Positions 45,009 to 56,062 of a stretch of 64,000 nucleotides of DNA are shown in pieces. Each line of letters opens with the position of its first letter. Position 1 is the stretch's first letter. The stretch lies in NCBI GenBank assembly GCA_905209085.1, contig CAJLRM010000007.1, positions 1-64,000 of the forward strand, read 5' to 3'. The DNA comes from an uncultured Eubacteriales bacterium. GTDB taxonomy: Bacteria; Bacillota; Clostridia; Christensenellales; Borkfalkiaceae. Both the position numbers and the translations under genes were made by a program. Under the pieces are notes generated by a model. That model was not told where the DNA came from. It worked only from the letters and a program-made list of their open reading frames with translations, and ran no database searches.

Positions 45009-48000
45009 TTAATCGTCGCTTTCGCTTGCCCAAGTAGTAACCGCTTTACAGGTTTCCGTCCAATTCTCTTTGAATGCCTCCGAAAGAGCGCTCCATTTGA
45101 AAGTGGGAATAAAGATACTCTGTTCCTCGGTCCATCCCGAGAAGGCGTTGCTGACGATGTAGCTGAGATTCGTAAGCGTAGCGGACTGAATGCTCGTGCA
45201 GCCCCGGAAGCTGTTTGCGTATACCTTTTCGACTGTACCGAAGTCAAACGACGTAAGAGCCGAACAGCCGTCGAAAGCCTTTTCCCAAACAATTTCCATA
45301 AGCGGACAGTAGACTGTTTTGAGGCTCGTACATCCTTCGAACATTCCGTATGCACATCTCAAGTTGATATTCATGGAAACCGATTCGAGAGCAGTACATC
45401 CCGCGAACATTCTGACGTAACTTTCAAAGTAATAGGACGAAGTCGTATAGTCGGGATTATTGTAATTATCGGAGGAGCCGAGTTCAAGTTTCGGTGCATT
45501 CACTATCCGGAGCTTTGTACAATTTGCAAACGCTTCTCCGTAGAGAGATGTCAACTCCGGCATATCCGCCGCAACGAGTCCGGTATTTCGGAATGCGTAG
45601 ACATATATATTTTTAACGCTGCTGAAATCGAAGGAAGTGAGAGCGGCGCAGTTTTCGAACGCGCTTCCGTAAATACTGGATACGATGCCGAATGTCGTGT
45701 CGCTGAGCTTTATACAATCTTTGAATGCATAGTTGTAAACATATTTCGCATTAGGAGCGCTTACGACGGTAAGATTCTGACAGTTTGCGAACATACTCGA
45801 TCCGACGGACTGCGACTTAGGCAGAGATACTTCCCGCAAAGCCGTACAGCCTTCAAATATTTCGGTATAGGAGGCATTATAGCCGGAAGATTCCTGAGCG
45901 CCGCTGTAAACGGGAAGAGTTATCTTTTCGATTCCCGCACAGCCTGCAAACGCTCTGGCGTTCAGGGTGGTCACTTTGGGAAGAAGCAACTCGCCCGTCA
46001 ATCCCGAACCTTCGAATGCGTGGTCTTTAATCGTGGTGATTGCCGAAAAGTCGAAAGTTTTAAGTGCCGTACAGCCTTGGAACAATCCCGTGTTGACGTT
46101 AGTGACTTTTGCCGGGAAGGTAACACTGGTAAGAGCGGTACAATTTGAAAACGTATAAGTTCCCTGATAGCTGGCTGTTGTGGAAAGGTTAGGCAGGTCA
46201 ATCGACTTTAATGCCGTACAGTCGGCAAAAGAGTAATCGGAGAGTCTGGTTACGCCGTTGAGATCCACCGATTGCAACGTGGTGTTTCCTCGGAACGCGT
46301 CCGCGCCGACAATCGTCAGCCCGTCGGGAATCTGATAGGAAGAGGCGGAGCCTAAGTATTTGATGAATACTTTGGTTGTCTTATTGTAAATCGCATCTTC
46401 GGTGATCGTCGTCGCGCTTCCGTCCCAAACGAGTTGTGCTTTGGGACTTCCCTCGAAGATATTTTCGCCTAAATTACCGACGGTTTTTACCGTCACCGCC
46501 GTAAGAGCGGGACAATTGGCAAACGCATAATCGCCGATACCGTCATAGGCATAGTAAGAAGTCTGGTAAAGTTTCACGTTCGAGAAATCCAATTCCAGCA
46601 AAGAGGCACATCCGTCGAACGCGTGTTCGCCGATACCTTGGAGCACGGTATTGTTCGTAAGGTCGACGTCGGCAAGAGCCGTACACCCTTCGAACATATA
46701 ACTTGCGATGTACTTTGCCTTCGGCAGCTGTATTGTTTCGAGCTTCGTACAACCGCTGAATTGTCCCATATAAGACGTACTTGTAATGTAAGAGCCGCTA
46801 CCGAGGAATACGTCGAGAGTGACCTTGGTAAGTTCCGTGCAGTCCGCAAAAGCATAGGCGGAAAGAGTGGTCGTTTTTGTAAGAACAGCCGAAGTTAACC
46901 CCGTGCAGCCTTGGAACGCGCTTGCTCCTATACTTGTCGCCAAAGGCAGGTTCAATTCGCCGGCAAGAGGCGTATCCCGGAATGCGCTTGCGGAGATGTT
47001 CGTAACGGAAGAAAAATCGAACGAAGTAATTTGTGTGCCCTCAAAAGCATTGGCGTAAACATATTTCACTGTATTGCCGGAAACTGCAGTAAGCGATTCG
47101 CAGTTTTTAAACATACTTCCCGCAATACGTTCTCCCAAAGGCATATCCGCTTTCGTAAGTGCCGTGCAACCGCTGAATTGTCCGATGTAACTTGTACTGT
47201 AAGAACTGGTACCTACGAAGGAAAGGAGGTTGACTTCTTCCAAAGAAGTACAGTCTTTGAAACATTCTTTTCTAAGTTCCGTAACGGCATCGAGTTTGAT
47301 GGTTTTAAGTGCCGTGCATCCTTCGAAACAAGATGTACCGATTTGAGTTATGCCGCCGAGTTCAACCGATTCGAGTTTTGTACAGCCATAGAAATTATAG
47401 GTGCCGAGCTGGGACAAAGAATTTCCGAACGTCGCCTTCGTGAGCGAGGTGCAGCCCGCAAAGATATATCCGTTTGAGGTGACGGAAGACGAAGAGGCGC
47501 TGTTTGTTCCGCCGAATAAAGTCAACGAATCGGGCAAAGCAACTTCTGTCAAAGAGGTGCAATTCTCAAACGCATGCCAGCGAATGTCGGTTAATTTTGT
47601 ACCGAAATCGACGGAAACGAGATTTGGACATTCCGCAAAGGCATAGATACGAATCGATTCGACAGACGAAAGCTCAATAGAAGCGAGAGGGACGGCGTAG
47701 AACGCATAGTCGCCGACGGAAGCGGCGCTGCCTGCGTTGACGGGAGCTGTGAGCGCGTCGCAGCCGTAAAAGGCGTACGATCCGATTTCGGTCGTCTTGG
47801 AAATATCGAATGTCGCGTTTGCCGCAGCGTTAAGAGATTCACATCCGTAAAAAGCATAGGCGCCGATACTCGTCACGTTTTCGAGATTAATCGTCTGAAG
47901 GAGTGTGCAGTTATAAAAAGCATTTGCACCGATTGTTTCTGCCGTTGCGGGCAAAACGATCTTTTTCAAGGTGGCGTTATTCATGAATGCACCGGCGTTG

Positions 48001-51000
48001 ATCGTTTTGATTCCCGAAGGAAGCGTAATTTCCTCCGCTTCGCCGACATAGAAGATAAATTCTTCCGACGTATAGATCATTCCGTCTTTGGCATTAACAG
48101 CGCTGCCGTCGGCGGGGACGAGTTCAAACTGGGTCCCGTTAAACGCTCCGAGTCCGATCGAACGAATAGAATCTATCAGCACCTTTTGAAGAGAAAGGCA
48201 ATTTCTGAAAGCATAATTCCCGATGCTTTGAACCTTACTGATATCCACGGCGCCTGTCGAACCGAGTTTTCCGCAGCCGTTGAACGCATAATTTCCGATA
48301 GCGGTGACGTTATTAAAATTGACTGTTTCGAGAGCCGTACATCCTGTGAAGCAATAAGTCGGAATCGTCGTGATGTTGTCGGGAAAAGTAATTGATTTCA
48401 GGGAGGTACAGTTGCGGAAGATGTATCCGGTGGAGGTTTCCGAAACCGGATATTTGTTGAAATCCAAAGAACTTCCGCCAAGGGTTTGCAGCGAAGCCGG
48501 AAGAACAATATCGCGCAGCGAACTACAGCCGTCGAAAGCATAATAGAGAATATGCTTCAATACGCTGTTTTCAGCGAAATTGACGGAACTCAGCGACGTA
48601 CATCCGGTAAAAGCGTCGCCTCCGATGAGTTCAAGAGAAGCGGGAAGATTGATCGTTTTAAGTCCTGTGCAATTAAAGAACGCATAATTGCCGATCGTAG
48701 TTAACCTCGAATTTTCTCCGAAATCAACGGTTGTAAGATTTGTGCAATTGTTAAAGATTCGATAGCCGAGCCATTCGATGTTTGCGGAAAGTTTCACGCT
48801 TTTCAGTGAGGTGCAGCCGTCGAAAATATAAGAATTTGTCGTGAGGGAAAGGGTGCTGGTATAAGGATAAGAGGACCCTATTATACTTATTACGGAGTCG
48901 GGCATAGAAAGCGATTCAAGCGCCGTACAGTTTTTGAATGCAAAGTTCAACACCGCTTTCAACGCCGTCGTATTTTCGTTTATCGTCACGTCTTTGAGCG
49001 AGATGCAGTTTTGGAAAGCGTATGTTCCTATAAAACCTTCTCCGGAGCCTTCGCCGGTATAGGAGAAGGAGCGGAGATCAGCACAGCCGTCGAAAGCGTA
49101 ATTTCCTACCGTGATACAGGATTTAGGCAGACTAATTTCCGTCAGACTCTCGCAATTTTGGAAAGCATAGTTCCCGATTGTCGTAAAGTTTGCGGAAGAA
49201 CCGAACGTCACCGTCGTAAGATTCGTGCAGTTTTGGAACATATAGTTACTGACAGCCATAACCCCGTTATACGTTACCTCTGCCAGTGAAGTACAATTCG
49301 CAAAAACGTAGGTACCCGCTTCTTTCAAAGACGAGGGGAGCGCTATGGAAGTTAACGAAGAACAACCGTTAAAAGCGCTGTTTCCGATTGCTCTCCATGC
49401 AGGAGTCCAAGAAGCGTCCTCACTGCCGTAATTCACTGTGGTCAATGCCTCACAGCCGGAAAAAACAAGACGTCCCATCACTTCGAGATTGGAAGGAAGT
49501 TTCACCGTTTTAAGACTCGAACAGTTCTGGAAAGTATAGCCGCCGATCATGGTAAGATTGTCGGAAAGGGTCGCCGTTTCAAGACTGGTGCACCCCATGA
49601 AAGTATAGGTATCCGTCGTGTAATATCCCGCGCTGCTGCCGGTATAATCCTCCGCACCGAGCGAATTAACCGTAATCGGAAGCGTAATTTCCGTAAGCGC
49701 CGTACAGTTTTGGAACGCACGGACGCCGATTGACTTCATCTGACTGTTTTCCGCAAAGGAAATCGTGGCGAGATTGCCGCAACCACTGAACGCATACGCG
49801 CCGATTGCAAGGACGTTGGCGGGGATTTGGATTGATTCGAGCGCCGTACAGTTTTGGAACGCATAATCCGAAATCGCGCATTTAAAGCCGTTTTCAAATG
49901 TAACGGAATTCAACAAAGTACAGCCATCGAAAATGTAGGGACCCATTTCAGTTAAGCGAGCAGGCAAAACGATAGATTCAAGGTTACAGCCCGCAAATAC
50001 GTTGTCGGCGATCGTAAGAGATTCCGTGCCGGCGGCAAAAGAAACTTTTTTAAGCGTCGTAGTACTCGCAAATGCGTTCGCCGAAATTGTTGTAACCGTA
50101 GCGGGGATGATAAGTTCGGCTGCCTGCATTTTGGGAAGGGCGACAACGAGGATAGTGTTATCATAGCTGTATATAACACCGTTTTCGTCTTTAATGGATT
50201 GGTTTGCTACTGGAATAATAACTGTTTCTATGGCTGTCGCGCCGATAATGAGCTCTGTGAGCATTGTGGCATCCGTAGATTCGGAAACATTCAACGTCGT
50301 GAGTGCATCGCAGCCCTTGAACGGTTCTTTGCCTATCGTCGTCACATTAGAAGGCATGGCAAAGGATTCGATATATGTGTTTTGGAACGCGCCGTCTCCG
50401 ATCGTCGTCAGTCTGCAACCTTCCGCAAAAGAAATATGAATGAAGCCGTTTGCGTAACTTGTAGAAGAACTTGAACGGTAAGAATAGAGTGCATAGGCGC
50501 CGATCGAAGTGAGCCGTTTCGGGAATACGACGCTTTGGAGATTGGTACAGGAAATAAATGCTTCCGTCGAATAGGTATAGCTGTTTAATGAACCGTCGCT
50601 GGTATTGCTCTTATTGATGGGATATGCGTCGGCAAGATAAAAATCTGTTTCCGCTGTTCCGTCGGGAGTGGCTTGGAAAACGACGCTTTCAACGTTTGTG
50701 CAGAAACGGAACGCACAAGGAACGAACGTTTCCGCCTGGTATGCGATTTCTACCGTTCCTTGTCTTGCCTGCGGGCAGAATACCACTTTGCTCAACCCTG
50801 CGGTATACAATACGCCGTCGTAAGAGGCAAAATCTCCGCCCTCTTCCACATTGATACGTTGCAAGGAGGTATAGTTTGTGATTGACGACGAAGAAGTTCC
50901 GATAAAGACGCCGCTGTATGCGTACGCTCCGTAGGTCGAATTAGTCGTATAGGCAAATACGTCGTAGCCGGAATAGTTCGTCACCTTGTCGTTCAGCCCT

Positions 51001-54000
51001 TTGGGAATTGCCTGCCCCGCCGCCGCAATACGGTTGGGAAGGTTGAGTTCGGTCAAAGAAGTACAGTCATAGAACGCCTTATCGCCGAAAGACAAAGGAC
51101 GCGCGGTTATTTCTTCTATTTCTGTCGCGGTATAAATCTCGGAGAGTTTTGTAAAAGTAATATCGGAAAGCAAAGAACAATTATAAAATGCCTGGACTCC
51201 TACGCCGTACTGGAATACGCCGTCGACGGTATCGTTGCCGACCGTAGTGGGAATCGTAATAGTCTTCAACGCACTGCACCCGTAGAACATATTGTCGGAA
51301 ATATATTGAAGACGTTCGGGAAGGATCACTTTGGTAAGGGCTGCGCATCCATAGAATGTCGACTCGGCAACATAAAGAGAAACCGATTCCGCGGCTTTTG
51401 CCGTAGGGGTGAAAGTAAGAGAGGTGAGTCCATTGCAACCGTAAAAAGCTTCCGTTCCGATCTTTTTCACTGTGCTGGGAATGACGACGGAGCGAAGAGT
51501 CGTAATATTTTTGAAAGCCGTATCGCCGATTTCTTCCAGACCTTCGTTCAAAGTGATCGCGGTGATTTTTGTTCCGTAGAATGCATTATTCCCGATCGAT
51601 TTCGTGCGGGAAGGAAGCGTGATTTCCGAGGCAAGAAGTGCGCAGTTATAGAAAGCGTTATCGCCGATGGCAAGAGCATTGCCGCCCGACATATCGAAGA
51701 TGAGTTCTTGCAACTGTGAACAGCCTTCAAACGCGCTCACACCGATGCTTTCGACGCTCTTGGGAATATTGATCTTTTTAAGATTCGTTTTGCCTTGGAA
51801 TACGGCGCCCCCGATGGTGATAACCGTATCGGGAATAACATAATCCCCGGTATAGCCCTCAGGGAAGTAAGAGATAGCCGTTTTCTTTTTATTATAAAGA
51901 ACTCCGTAGTTATCCGTGGAATAGTAAGGACTATTGGAATCGACCCGGATGGTGGCAAGCGAGGTGCATTTATAGAACACCGAGGCGAAAGACACATATC
52001 CGACATTTTCGGTGATTTCTATATTCGTAAGTCCTGTGCAGCCGTTGAATACCATATCGCCGAATTCAAGCGTGGGACTGATGTGACTGAAATCGAGATT
52101 GACAAGCGACGTATTGGCGCGGAATGCATTGTCCTCGATCGTTAAGAGAGTGGAAGGAAGAAGGAGTTTTGTTTCTTTGCAGCCATAAAAAGCGTCTTCG
52201 CCGATACTTTTAACGCCGCAGCTCTTGGTATATTCGAAATAGTACTGCGTGTAAGCTTCGCCCGTTTCGCTTTCTTCTGCGGAAATCTGGCGGGATTTGA
52301 GCGAGCCTTCTTCCTCAAAAGTGATCGTTTTTGCGAGAGTACACCAATAGAACGCCTGGTTGCCGATCGAAAGCCCGAGCGGGGCGGTAGAGGCTTCAAA
52401 GACGATTTCGGTTACTTTGCGGTTATTATAGAACGCCATTTCGCCGATGGAAGACATACCGCTGTGGAATACGAGCTTCGTAAGTCCGTTATAGCCTGAG
52501 GAGGGCTGTGTGGTCGAAGTCGAAATGGTACCCGCGAAGGCCCTATCCGCAATTTTTGTGATTTGGGTGGGGACGACGTATTCGCCCGTTTTTCCGATCG
52601 GGCAATAAAGGATCGTGTCGCCCGTTCTGCCGCCGCTCGCGTTACACAATACGCCGTCGATCGAGGAATAGTAGCGATAATTGCCCCCCGTGACATTAAT
52701 ATTTTCAAGCTTTGTGAGTTTCACGAAAGCTTCGGAGATCGTCAGATCCGACTGGCTATCGTATTTCGCAAACTCATTAAGACGAGCGGGCAGATTGATC
52801 GTGGTAATTTTCGTGCAGCCCGTACCGATAAATTCGATATTCAGCGTCAGATTATCTGCAGTTTCTCCTTCCGCAGGTTCCAGGAAAGTGATTTGTGTGA
52901 GTTTCGAGCAACTGACGAACGCATACTGTTCGATTTTGGTGACAGATGTGGAAATATAAACTTCTGTAAGTCCCGACATCGATTTGAATGCGTTTTGAGG
53001 GATTTTTTGAACGCCCGAAGGAACCGTATAGGCGCCCGTCGTAGCCAAAGGAATGGCGATGATGCTTATACTGCCGTCGCGGTCTTTTCCGACCAGCGTG
53101 CCTTCGAGAGAAGAATATTTGGGCTCGAGAGAACCCTCGTCGCGGACGGTGAAGGATTGGATTTTTGTGCAGCCTTCAAAAGACGATTCGTCTATGGAAA
53201 CGATCGTATTGGGAATGCTGACCGTAACAAGAGAGGTGCAGCCTTTAAAAGCGCCCGTCGTAATGTCCGTTACGGGTTTGCCGTTGTACTCTTTGGGAAT
53301 ATACAGGTTTGTAATTTGAGAGATGCTGTCGCCCGCTCTCACGACGTAGGCGTTGCCCGATTCGACGTATTCCAGACCGTCTACATAAAAGGCGTACAGA
53401 GTGATATCGTTGTCGGTATTTACCCACGAACCGATGCTTTCGCCCTTTTCGTTCGTATAAGGACCGACGCCGTTTGCGGAGGAACACCAGCCCTTAAACA
53501 CTTTTCGTCCGTCGGTGATGACGGGAACGGGCAGTCTGTATTTCTTGTTGTAGGTGACTTCCGCGCTCGTCACGGAATCGTCGGCCGCATAATCGCCGTA
53601 ATTCAGAGTGACCGTATAGACCTTCGGCGCCCAATACGCGTACAGGGTGACGTTTCCGTTCCCCGCGAAATATTCATTCTCGTATTCCGCGCCGTTTGCT
53701 TCCGCGCCGCCGGGAATGTTGTACCAGCCCGCGAAATCGTAGCCGGCTCTCGTGGGAGGATCGGGGAAAGTCATTACGTCGCCCACCGCTTTATACAGAT
53801 TGCCGACCGCGCTTCCTCCGCGGGAATCCAAGGTGATCGTATAGGCGTAAACTTCCAACGTTACCCACTCGCCGGCGGTTTCGCCGTCGAAGAAGCGGAC
53901 GGAAATGGTGTTATAGCCGCCCTGTGTAAGTTCGACGAAAGCGGAAGTGGAGCCGTCGGTGACGCTGACGGCGGCGCCGTCATTGACTTTGACCTCGTAT

Positions 54001-55862
54001 TTCGTCGCACCGATCACCGCGCGCCAGAAAACGGTGTTGCGATTATAAGTCATGCTTTGATAGAGGGCATAATAGCGCGCGTCGAGTTCGTCGCTCCAAA
54101 GGGAGTCGTTTGCGGTATTCGCGGCGAGAGCTCTCACGGAAATCTGATAATCTCCGCCTTCCGTCCATTCGATTCCCGTGCCTTCCGCAGAGAGATCGTA
54201 CGAGGTGCCGTTCACCTTGAAGATTTGACTGCCGATCTGCACTTCGTAGGAAGAGGCGCCTTCGACGGCATTCCAGCGGAGGGTATCGCCGACGATGGCG
54301 ATAGAGGAAGGGGTGGCCAAAATGGATTTTGTATAGGAATAGGTAGTGGCGTCGGGGGAATTATAACCGCTCGTCTTTGCATAGACGCTCACGGCGATGT
54401 TCCCCGAATAGTTCTTTAAACTGAAACTCGTTTTGTTTCCGATGTCGACGGGAGTGCCGCCGTTTACGCTCACGACGTAACTCGCGGCGTTTTCCACGCC
54501 GTCCCAAAGGAGAGTGTCCGTTTCTTCGTCCAGATAATAGCCCGTCACTTTGCCGAGCATATTGTTATATACGAACGTCGTCGCGACGGAATCGGCGTAT
54601 CCGTACGCCTTTGCCGTAACGGTGAATTGAATGCCGCCTTCCTGCATTTTGCAGTTCGCAAAATTGAAAGTGGTCGAATTGCCGTTGTCAAAATTTTCGT
54701 GAACGTGGCCATCGTCCCCGCAATCGACGGTTACGATATATTTTTCGGCGTTTTCCACCGAGTTGAAGACGAGCAGGGATTTTCCGACGACGGAGAACTG
54801 CCAGACTCTCCCGAGCGCTTTATTCCTGTAATATCTCGTCGTAGTCGCGCTGCCGACTGTCAGACTGATCGTGTAATCGCCCGCGGGAAGCGCGGCGAAA
54901 TCGATCGCGTAGGAAGTCCCCGCCGTCGCGCCGATCGTTTCGTCAACGGTGGTGAATCCCTGGGGACCTTCTATGCGGAGCTTCGCGGCGGAGGACTGTT
55001 TGTTCCAGGAGATCTTTGTCGAACTCACCTCAACCATGGGGGCGTCGGTCGAGCTCGTCGATGCCTCCCAGACGGCATACAGGGTCCTGTTCGCGTTGAA
55101 AGCGGTGCCTTCGTCGTATGCGGCGGTGAGCTTTTCGCCGTCTTCGTAATCGCTGAGCCACCAACCTTTAAACGTATATCCGGTGCGGGTAGGCTCGGCA
55201 ATGTCGAAGAGCTTACCGCTGATGGTCGTCAGCGTTTCCACTTTTTCGTCGTAGCCGAAATCGAGCGTAATCGTATATTCCGACTGCGCTTCGATGGCTT
55301 TCTCCCAACAGGCGTACAACGTGATGTTTTCGACGATCGGCATGGCGCCGAACGCGAACAGCGTCTTGTGGGAAGGATCCGTATACCAACCGATGAAATG
55401 ATAGCCGTCCTTTACGGGATCGGCGGGTTTTGCGAGCGTTCTGCCGTTCCAAACAACGGCAGTGCTCACCGCGCTTCCGCCGTCTGTATCAAAGGTAACG
55501 TTATAATTGACCTTTTTCAAAAAGCGCATCGTATCGCTTCCGTAGGTCAGCGTAAGTACTCCGTCCTCCCACGTCGCCGTGACGTCCGAATACTCGTCGG
55601 AGGAGAAATTGAAACTTAAAGTACCGTCGTCGTTGAGAGTATAGCTCCCCGATTCCGTAGTGTCTTTCACCATGAATGTGAAATTATTTTCCCCGTTTAG
55701 GTAAATAAAATATTCTCCGTTATCGGCGTCGTAATAGTAAGCCCCCGCTTCGGGACCGATCTCCGAAACCGGCTTTTTGGAACAGGCGACGGCGACCGTC
55801 GATGTTCCCAGGGCCAACAAGGCAAAAGGGATGATTTTCTTCCATTTCTTTTTGTCTTTCAT
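45009..55862 (-). CDS. Giant BspA-like LRR_5 lipoprotein (3617 residues)
   Basis: A very large exported lipoprotein. The signal peptide ends in VAVAC (C27). Residues about 36-115 form a beta module with a GSYTLNDDG signature also seen in the 1684-residue lipoprotein. InlB/Flg_new repeats lie at about 118-190 and 195-270, several Fn3-like units at about 275-690, and two more InlB repeats at about 690-835. From about 860 to 3580 the protein is an almost unbroken array of several dozen LRR_5 repeats (pattern I-x-x-x-A-F-x-x-C-x-x-L). The end is a short non-repeat tail KAVTTWASESDD with no sorting signal, so the N-terminal lipid is the only anchor. AAGGAG before the ATG and a consensus promoter support it. 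No frame breaks occur over 10.8 kb. Likely an adhesin or ligand-binding surface protein; the ligand is unknown. Confidence 0.93.
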   Translation of the reverse strand: MKDKKKWKKIIPFALLALGTSTVAVACSKKPVSEIGPEAGAYYYDADNGEYFIYLNGENNFTFMVKDTTESGSYTLNDDGTLSFNFSSDEYSDVTATWEDGVLTLTYGSDTMRFLKKVNYNVTFDTDGGSAVSTAVVWNGRTLAKPADPVKDGYHFIGWYTDPSHKTLFAFGAMPIVENITLYACWEKAIEAQSEYTITLDFGYDEKVETLTTISGKLFDIAEPTRTGYTFKGWWLSDYEDGEKLTAAYDEGTAFNANRTLYAVWEASTSSTDAPMVEVSSTKISWNKQSSAAKLRIEGPQGFTTVDETIGATAGTSYAIDFAALPAGDYTISLTVGSATTTRYYRNKALGRVWQFSVVGKSLLVFNSVENAEKYIVTVDCGDDGHVHENFDNGNSTTFNFANCKMQEGGIQFTVTAKAYGYADSVATTFVYNNMLGKVTGYYLDEETDTLLWDGVENAASYVVSVNGGTPVDIGNKTSFSLKNYSGNIAVSVYAKTSGYNSPDATTYSYTKSILATPSSIAIVGDTLRWNAVEGASSYEVQIGSQIFKVNGTSYDLSAEGTGIEWTEGGDYQISVRALAANTANDSLWSDELDARYYALYQSMTYNRNTVFWRAVIGATKYEVKVNDGAAVSVTDGSTSAFVELTQGGYNTISVRFFDGETAGEWVTLEVYAYTITLDSRGGSAVGNLYKAVGDVMTFPDPPTRAGYDFAGWYNIPGGAEANGAEYENEYFAGNGNVTLYAYWAPKVYTVTLNYGDYAADDSVTSAEVTYNKKYRLPVPVITDGRKVFKGWCSSANGVGPYTNEKGESIGSWVNTDNDITLYAFYVDGLEYVESGNAYVVRAGDSISQITNLYIPKEYNGKPVTDITTGAFKGCTSLVTVSIPNTIVSIDESSFEGCTKIQSFTVRDEGSLEPKYSSLEGTLVGKDRDGSISIIAIPLATTGAYTVPSGVQKIPQNAFKSMSGLTEVYISTSVTKIEQYAFVSCSKLTQITFLEPAEGETADNLTLNIEFIGTGCTKITTINLPARLNEFAKYDSQSDLTISEAFVKLTKLENINVTGGNYRYYSSIDGVLCNASGGRTGDTILYCPIGKTGEYVVPTQITKIADRAFAGTISTSTTQPSSGYNGLTKLVFHSGMSSIGEMAFYNNRKVTEIVFEASTAPLGLSIGNQAFYWCTLAKTITFEEEGSLKSRQISAEESETGEAYTQYYFEYTKSCGVKSIGEDAFYGCKETKLLLPSTLLTIEDNAFRANTSLVNLDFSHISPTLEFGDMVFNGCTGLTNIEITENVGYVSFASVFYKCTSLATIRVDSNSPYYSTDNYGVLYNKKKTAISYFPEGYTGDYVIPDTVITIGGAVFQGKTNLKKINIPKSVESIGVSAFEGCSQLQELIFDMSGGNALAIGDNAFYNCALLASEITLPSRTKSIGNNAFYGTKITAITLNEGLEEIGDTAFKNITTLRSVVIPSTVKKIGTEAFYGCNGLTSLTFTPTAKAAESVSLYVAESTFYGCAALTKVILPERLQYISDNMFYGCSALKTITIPTTVGNDTVDGVFQYGVGVQAFYNCSLLSDITFTKLSEIYTATEIEEITARPLSFGDKAFYDCTSLTELNLPNRIAAAGQAIPKGLNDKVTNYSGYDVFAYTTNSTYGAYAYSGVFIGTSSSSITNYTSLQRINVEEGGDFASYDGVLYTAGLSKVVFCPQARQGTVEIAYQAETFVPCAFRFCTNVESVVFQATPDGTAETDFYLADAYPINKSNTSDGSLNSYTYSTEAFISCTNLQSVVFPKRLTSIGAYALYSYRSSSSTSYANGFIHISFAEGCRLTTIGDGAFQNTYIESFAMPSNVTTIGKEPFKGCDALTTLNVSESTDATMLTELIIGATAIETVIIPVANQSIKDENGVIYSYDNTILVVALPKMQAAELIIPATVTTISANAFASTTTLKKVSFAAGTESLTIADNVFAGCNLESIVLPARLTEMGPYIFDGCTLLNSVTFENGFKCAISDYAFQNCTALESIQIPANVLAIGAYAFSGCGNLATISFAENSQMKSIGVRAFQNCTALTEITLPITVNSLGAEDYTGSSAGYYTTDTYTFMGCTSLETATLSDNLTMIGGYTFQNCSSLKTVKLPSNLEVMGRLVFSGCEALTTVNYGSEDASWTPAWRAIGNSAFNGCSSLTSIALPSSLKEAGTYVFANCTSLAEVTYNGVMAVSNYMFQNCTNLTTVTFGSSANFTTIGNYAFQNCESLTEISLPKSCITVGNYAFDGCADLRSFSYTGEGSGEGFIGTYAFQNCISLKDVTINENTTALKAVLNFAFKNCTALESLSMPDSVISIIGSSYPYTSTLSLTTNSYIFDGCTSLKSVKLSANIEWLGYRIFNNCTNLTTVDFGENSRLTTIGNYAFFNCTGLKTINLPASLELIGGDAFTGCTSLSSVNFAENSVLKHILYYAFDGCSSLRDIVLPASLQTLGGSSLDFNKYPVSETSTGYIFRNCTSLKSITFPDNITTIPTYCFTGCTALETVNFNNVTAIGNYAFNGCGKLGSTGAVDISKVQSIGNYAFRNCLSLQKVLIDSIRSIGLGAFNGTQFELVPADGSAVNAKDGMIYTSEEFIFYVGEAEEITLPSGIKTINAGAFMNNATLKKIVLPATAETIGANAFYNCTLLQTINLENVTSIGAYAFYGCESLNAAANATFDISKTTEIGSYAFYGCDALTAPVNAGSAASVGDYAFYAVPLASIELSSVESIRIYAFAECPNLVSVDFGTKLTDIRWHAFENCTSLTEVALPDSLTLFGGTNSASSSSVTSNGYIFAGCTSLTKATFGNSLSQLGTYNFYGCTKLESVELGGITQIGTSCFEGCTALKTIKLDAVTELRKECFKDCTSLEEVNLLSFVGTSSYSTSYIGQFSGCTALTKADMPLGERIAGSMFKNCESLTAVSGNTVKYVYANAFEGTQITSFDFSSVTNISASAFRDTPLAGELNLPLATSIGASAFQGCTGLTSAVLTKTTTLSAYAFADCTELTKVTLDVFLGSGSYITSTSYMGQFSGCTKLETIQLPKAKYIASYMFEGCTALADVDLTNNTVLQGIGEHAFDGCASLLELDFSNVKLYQTSYYAYDGIGDYAFANCPALTAVTVKTVGNLGENIFEGSPKAQLVWDGSATTITEDAIYNKTTKVFIKYLGSASSYQIPDGLTIVGADAFRGNTTLQSVDLNGVTRLSDYSFADCTALKSIDLPNLSTTASYQGTYTFSNCTALTSVTFPAKVTNVNTGLFQGCTALKTFDFSAITTIKDHAFEGSGLTGELLLPKVTTLNARAFAGCAGIEKITLPVYSGAQESSGYNASYTEIFEGCTALREVSLPKSQSVGSSMFANCQNLTVVSAPNAKYVYNYAFKDCIKLSDTTFGIVSSIYGSAFENCAALTSFDFSSVKNIYVYAFRNTGLVAADMPELTSLYGEAFANCTKLRIVNAPKLELGSSDNYNNPDYTTSSYYFESYVRMFAGCTALESVSMNINLRCAYGMFEGCTSLKTVYCPLMEIVWEKAFDGCSALTSFDFGTVEKVYANSFRGCTSIQSATLTNLSYIVSNAFSGWTEEQSIFIPTFKWSALSEAFKENWTETCKAVTTWASESDD

Positions 55863-56033
55863 AATTACACTCCTTAAAAGATTTTTTATGTGTCATGGGC
55901 GAAAAACAGAAAAACGAGGTAAGGGCAACGCCGATTACGTTAAAATATTTTATCGCTGCAAAGTATAAGAGAAAACAATCATCGGCTTCAATAAAAATGA
56001 TTGTGATAAAATGATGATTATTATATGTTAATA

Positions 56034-56062
56034 ATTATAATCACACCCATTCATTTTGTCAA
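56034..56062 (-). promoter_or_regulatory. Consensus housekeeping-sigma promoter of the giant LRR lipoprotein gene
   Basis: On the minus strand a perfect TTGACA (56062-56057) and a perfect TATAAT (56039-56034) are separated by exactly 17 bases. The resulting leader is about 165 bases. Such a full consensus suggests strong, largely constitutive transcription of the 10.8-kb gene. Confidence 0.88.

Noticed and set aside
52563..54419. 618-codon open frame antisense to the giant LRR gene
   Set aside because: Shadow frame of the repetitive lipoprotein gene; Arg/Asp/Phe-rich composition, no domain, no start signal.
45009..55862. CRISPR or DNA satellite origin for the repetitive signal
   Set aside because: Repeats are seen at protein level (LRR_5) with variable DNA sequence and in-frame spacing; there are no identical short repeats with unique spacers.
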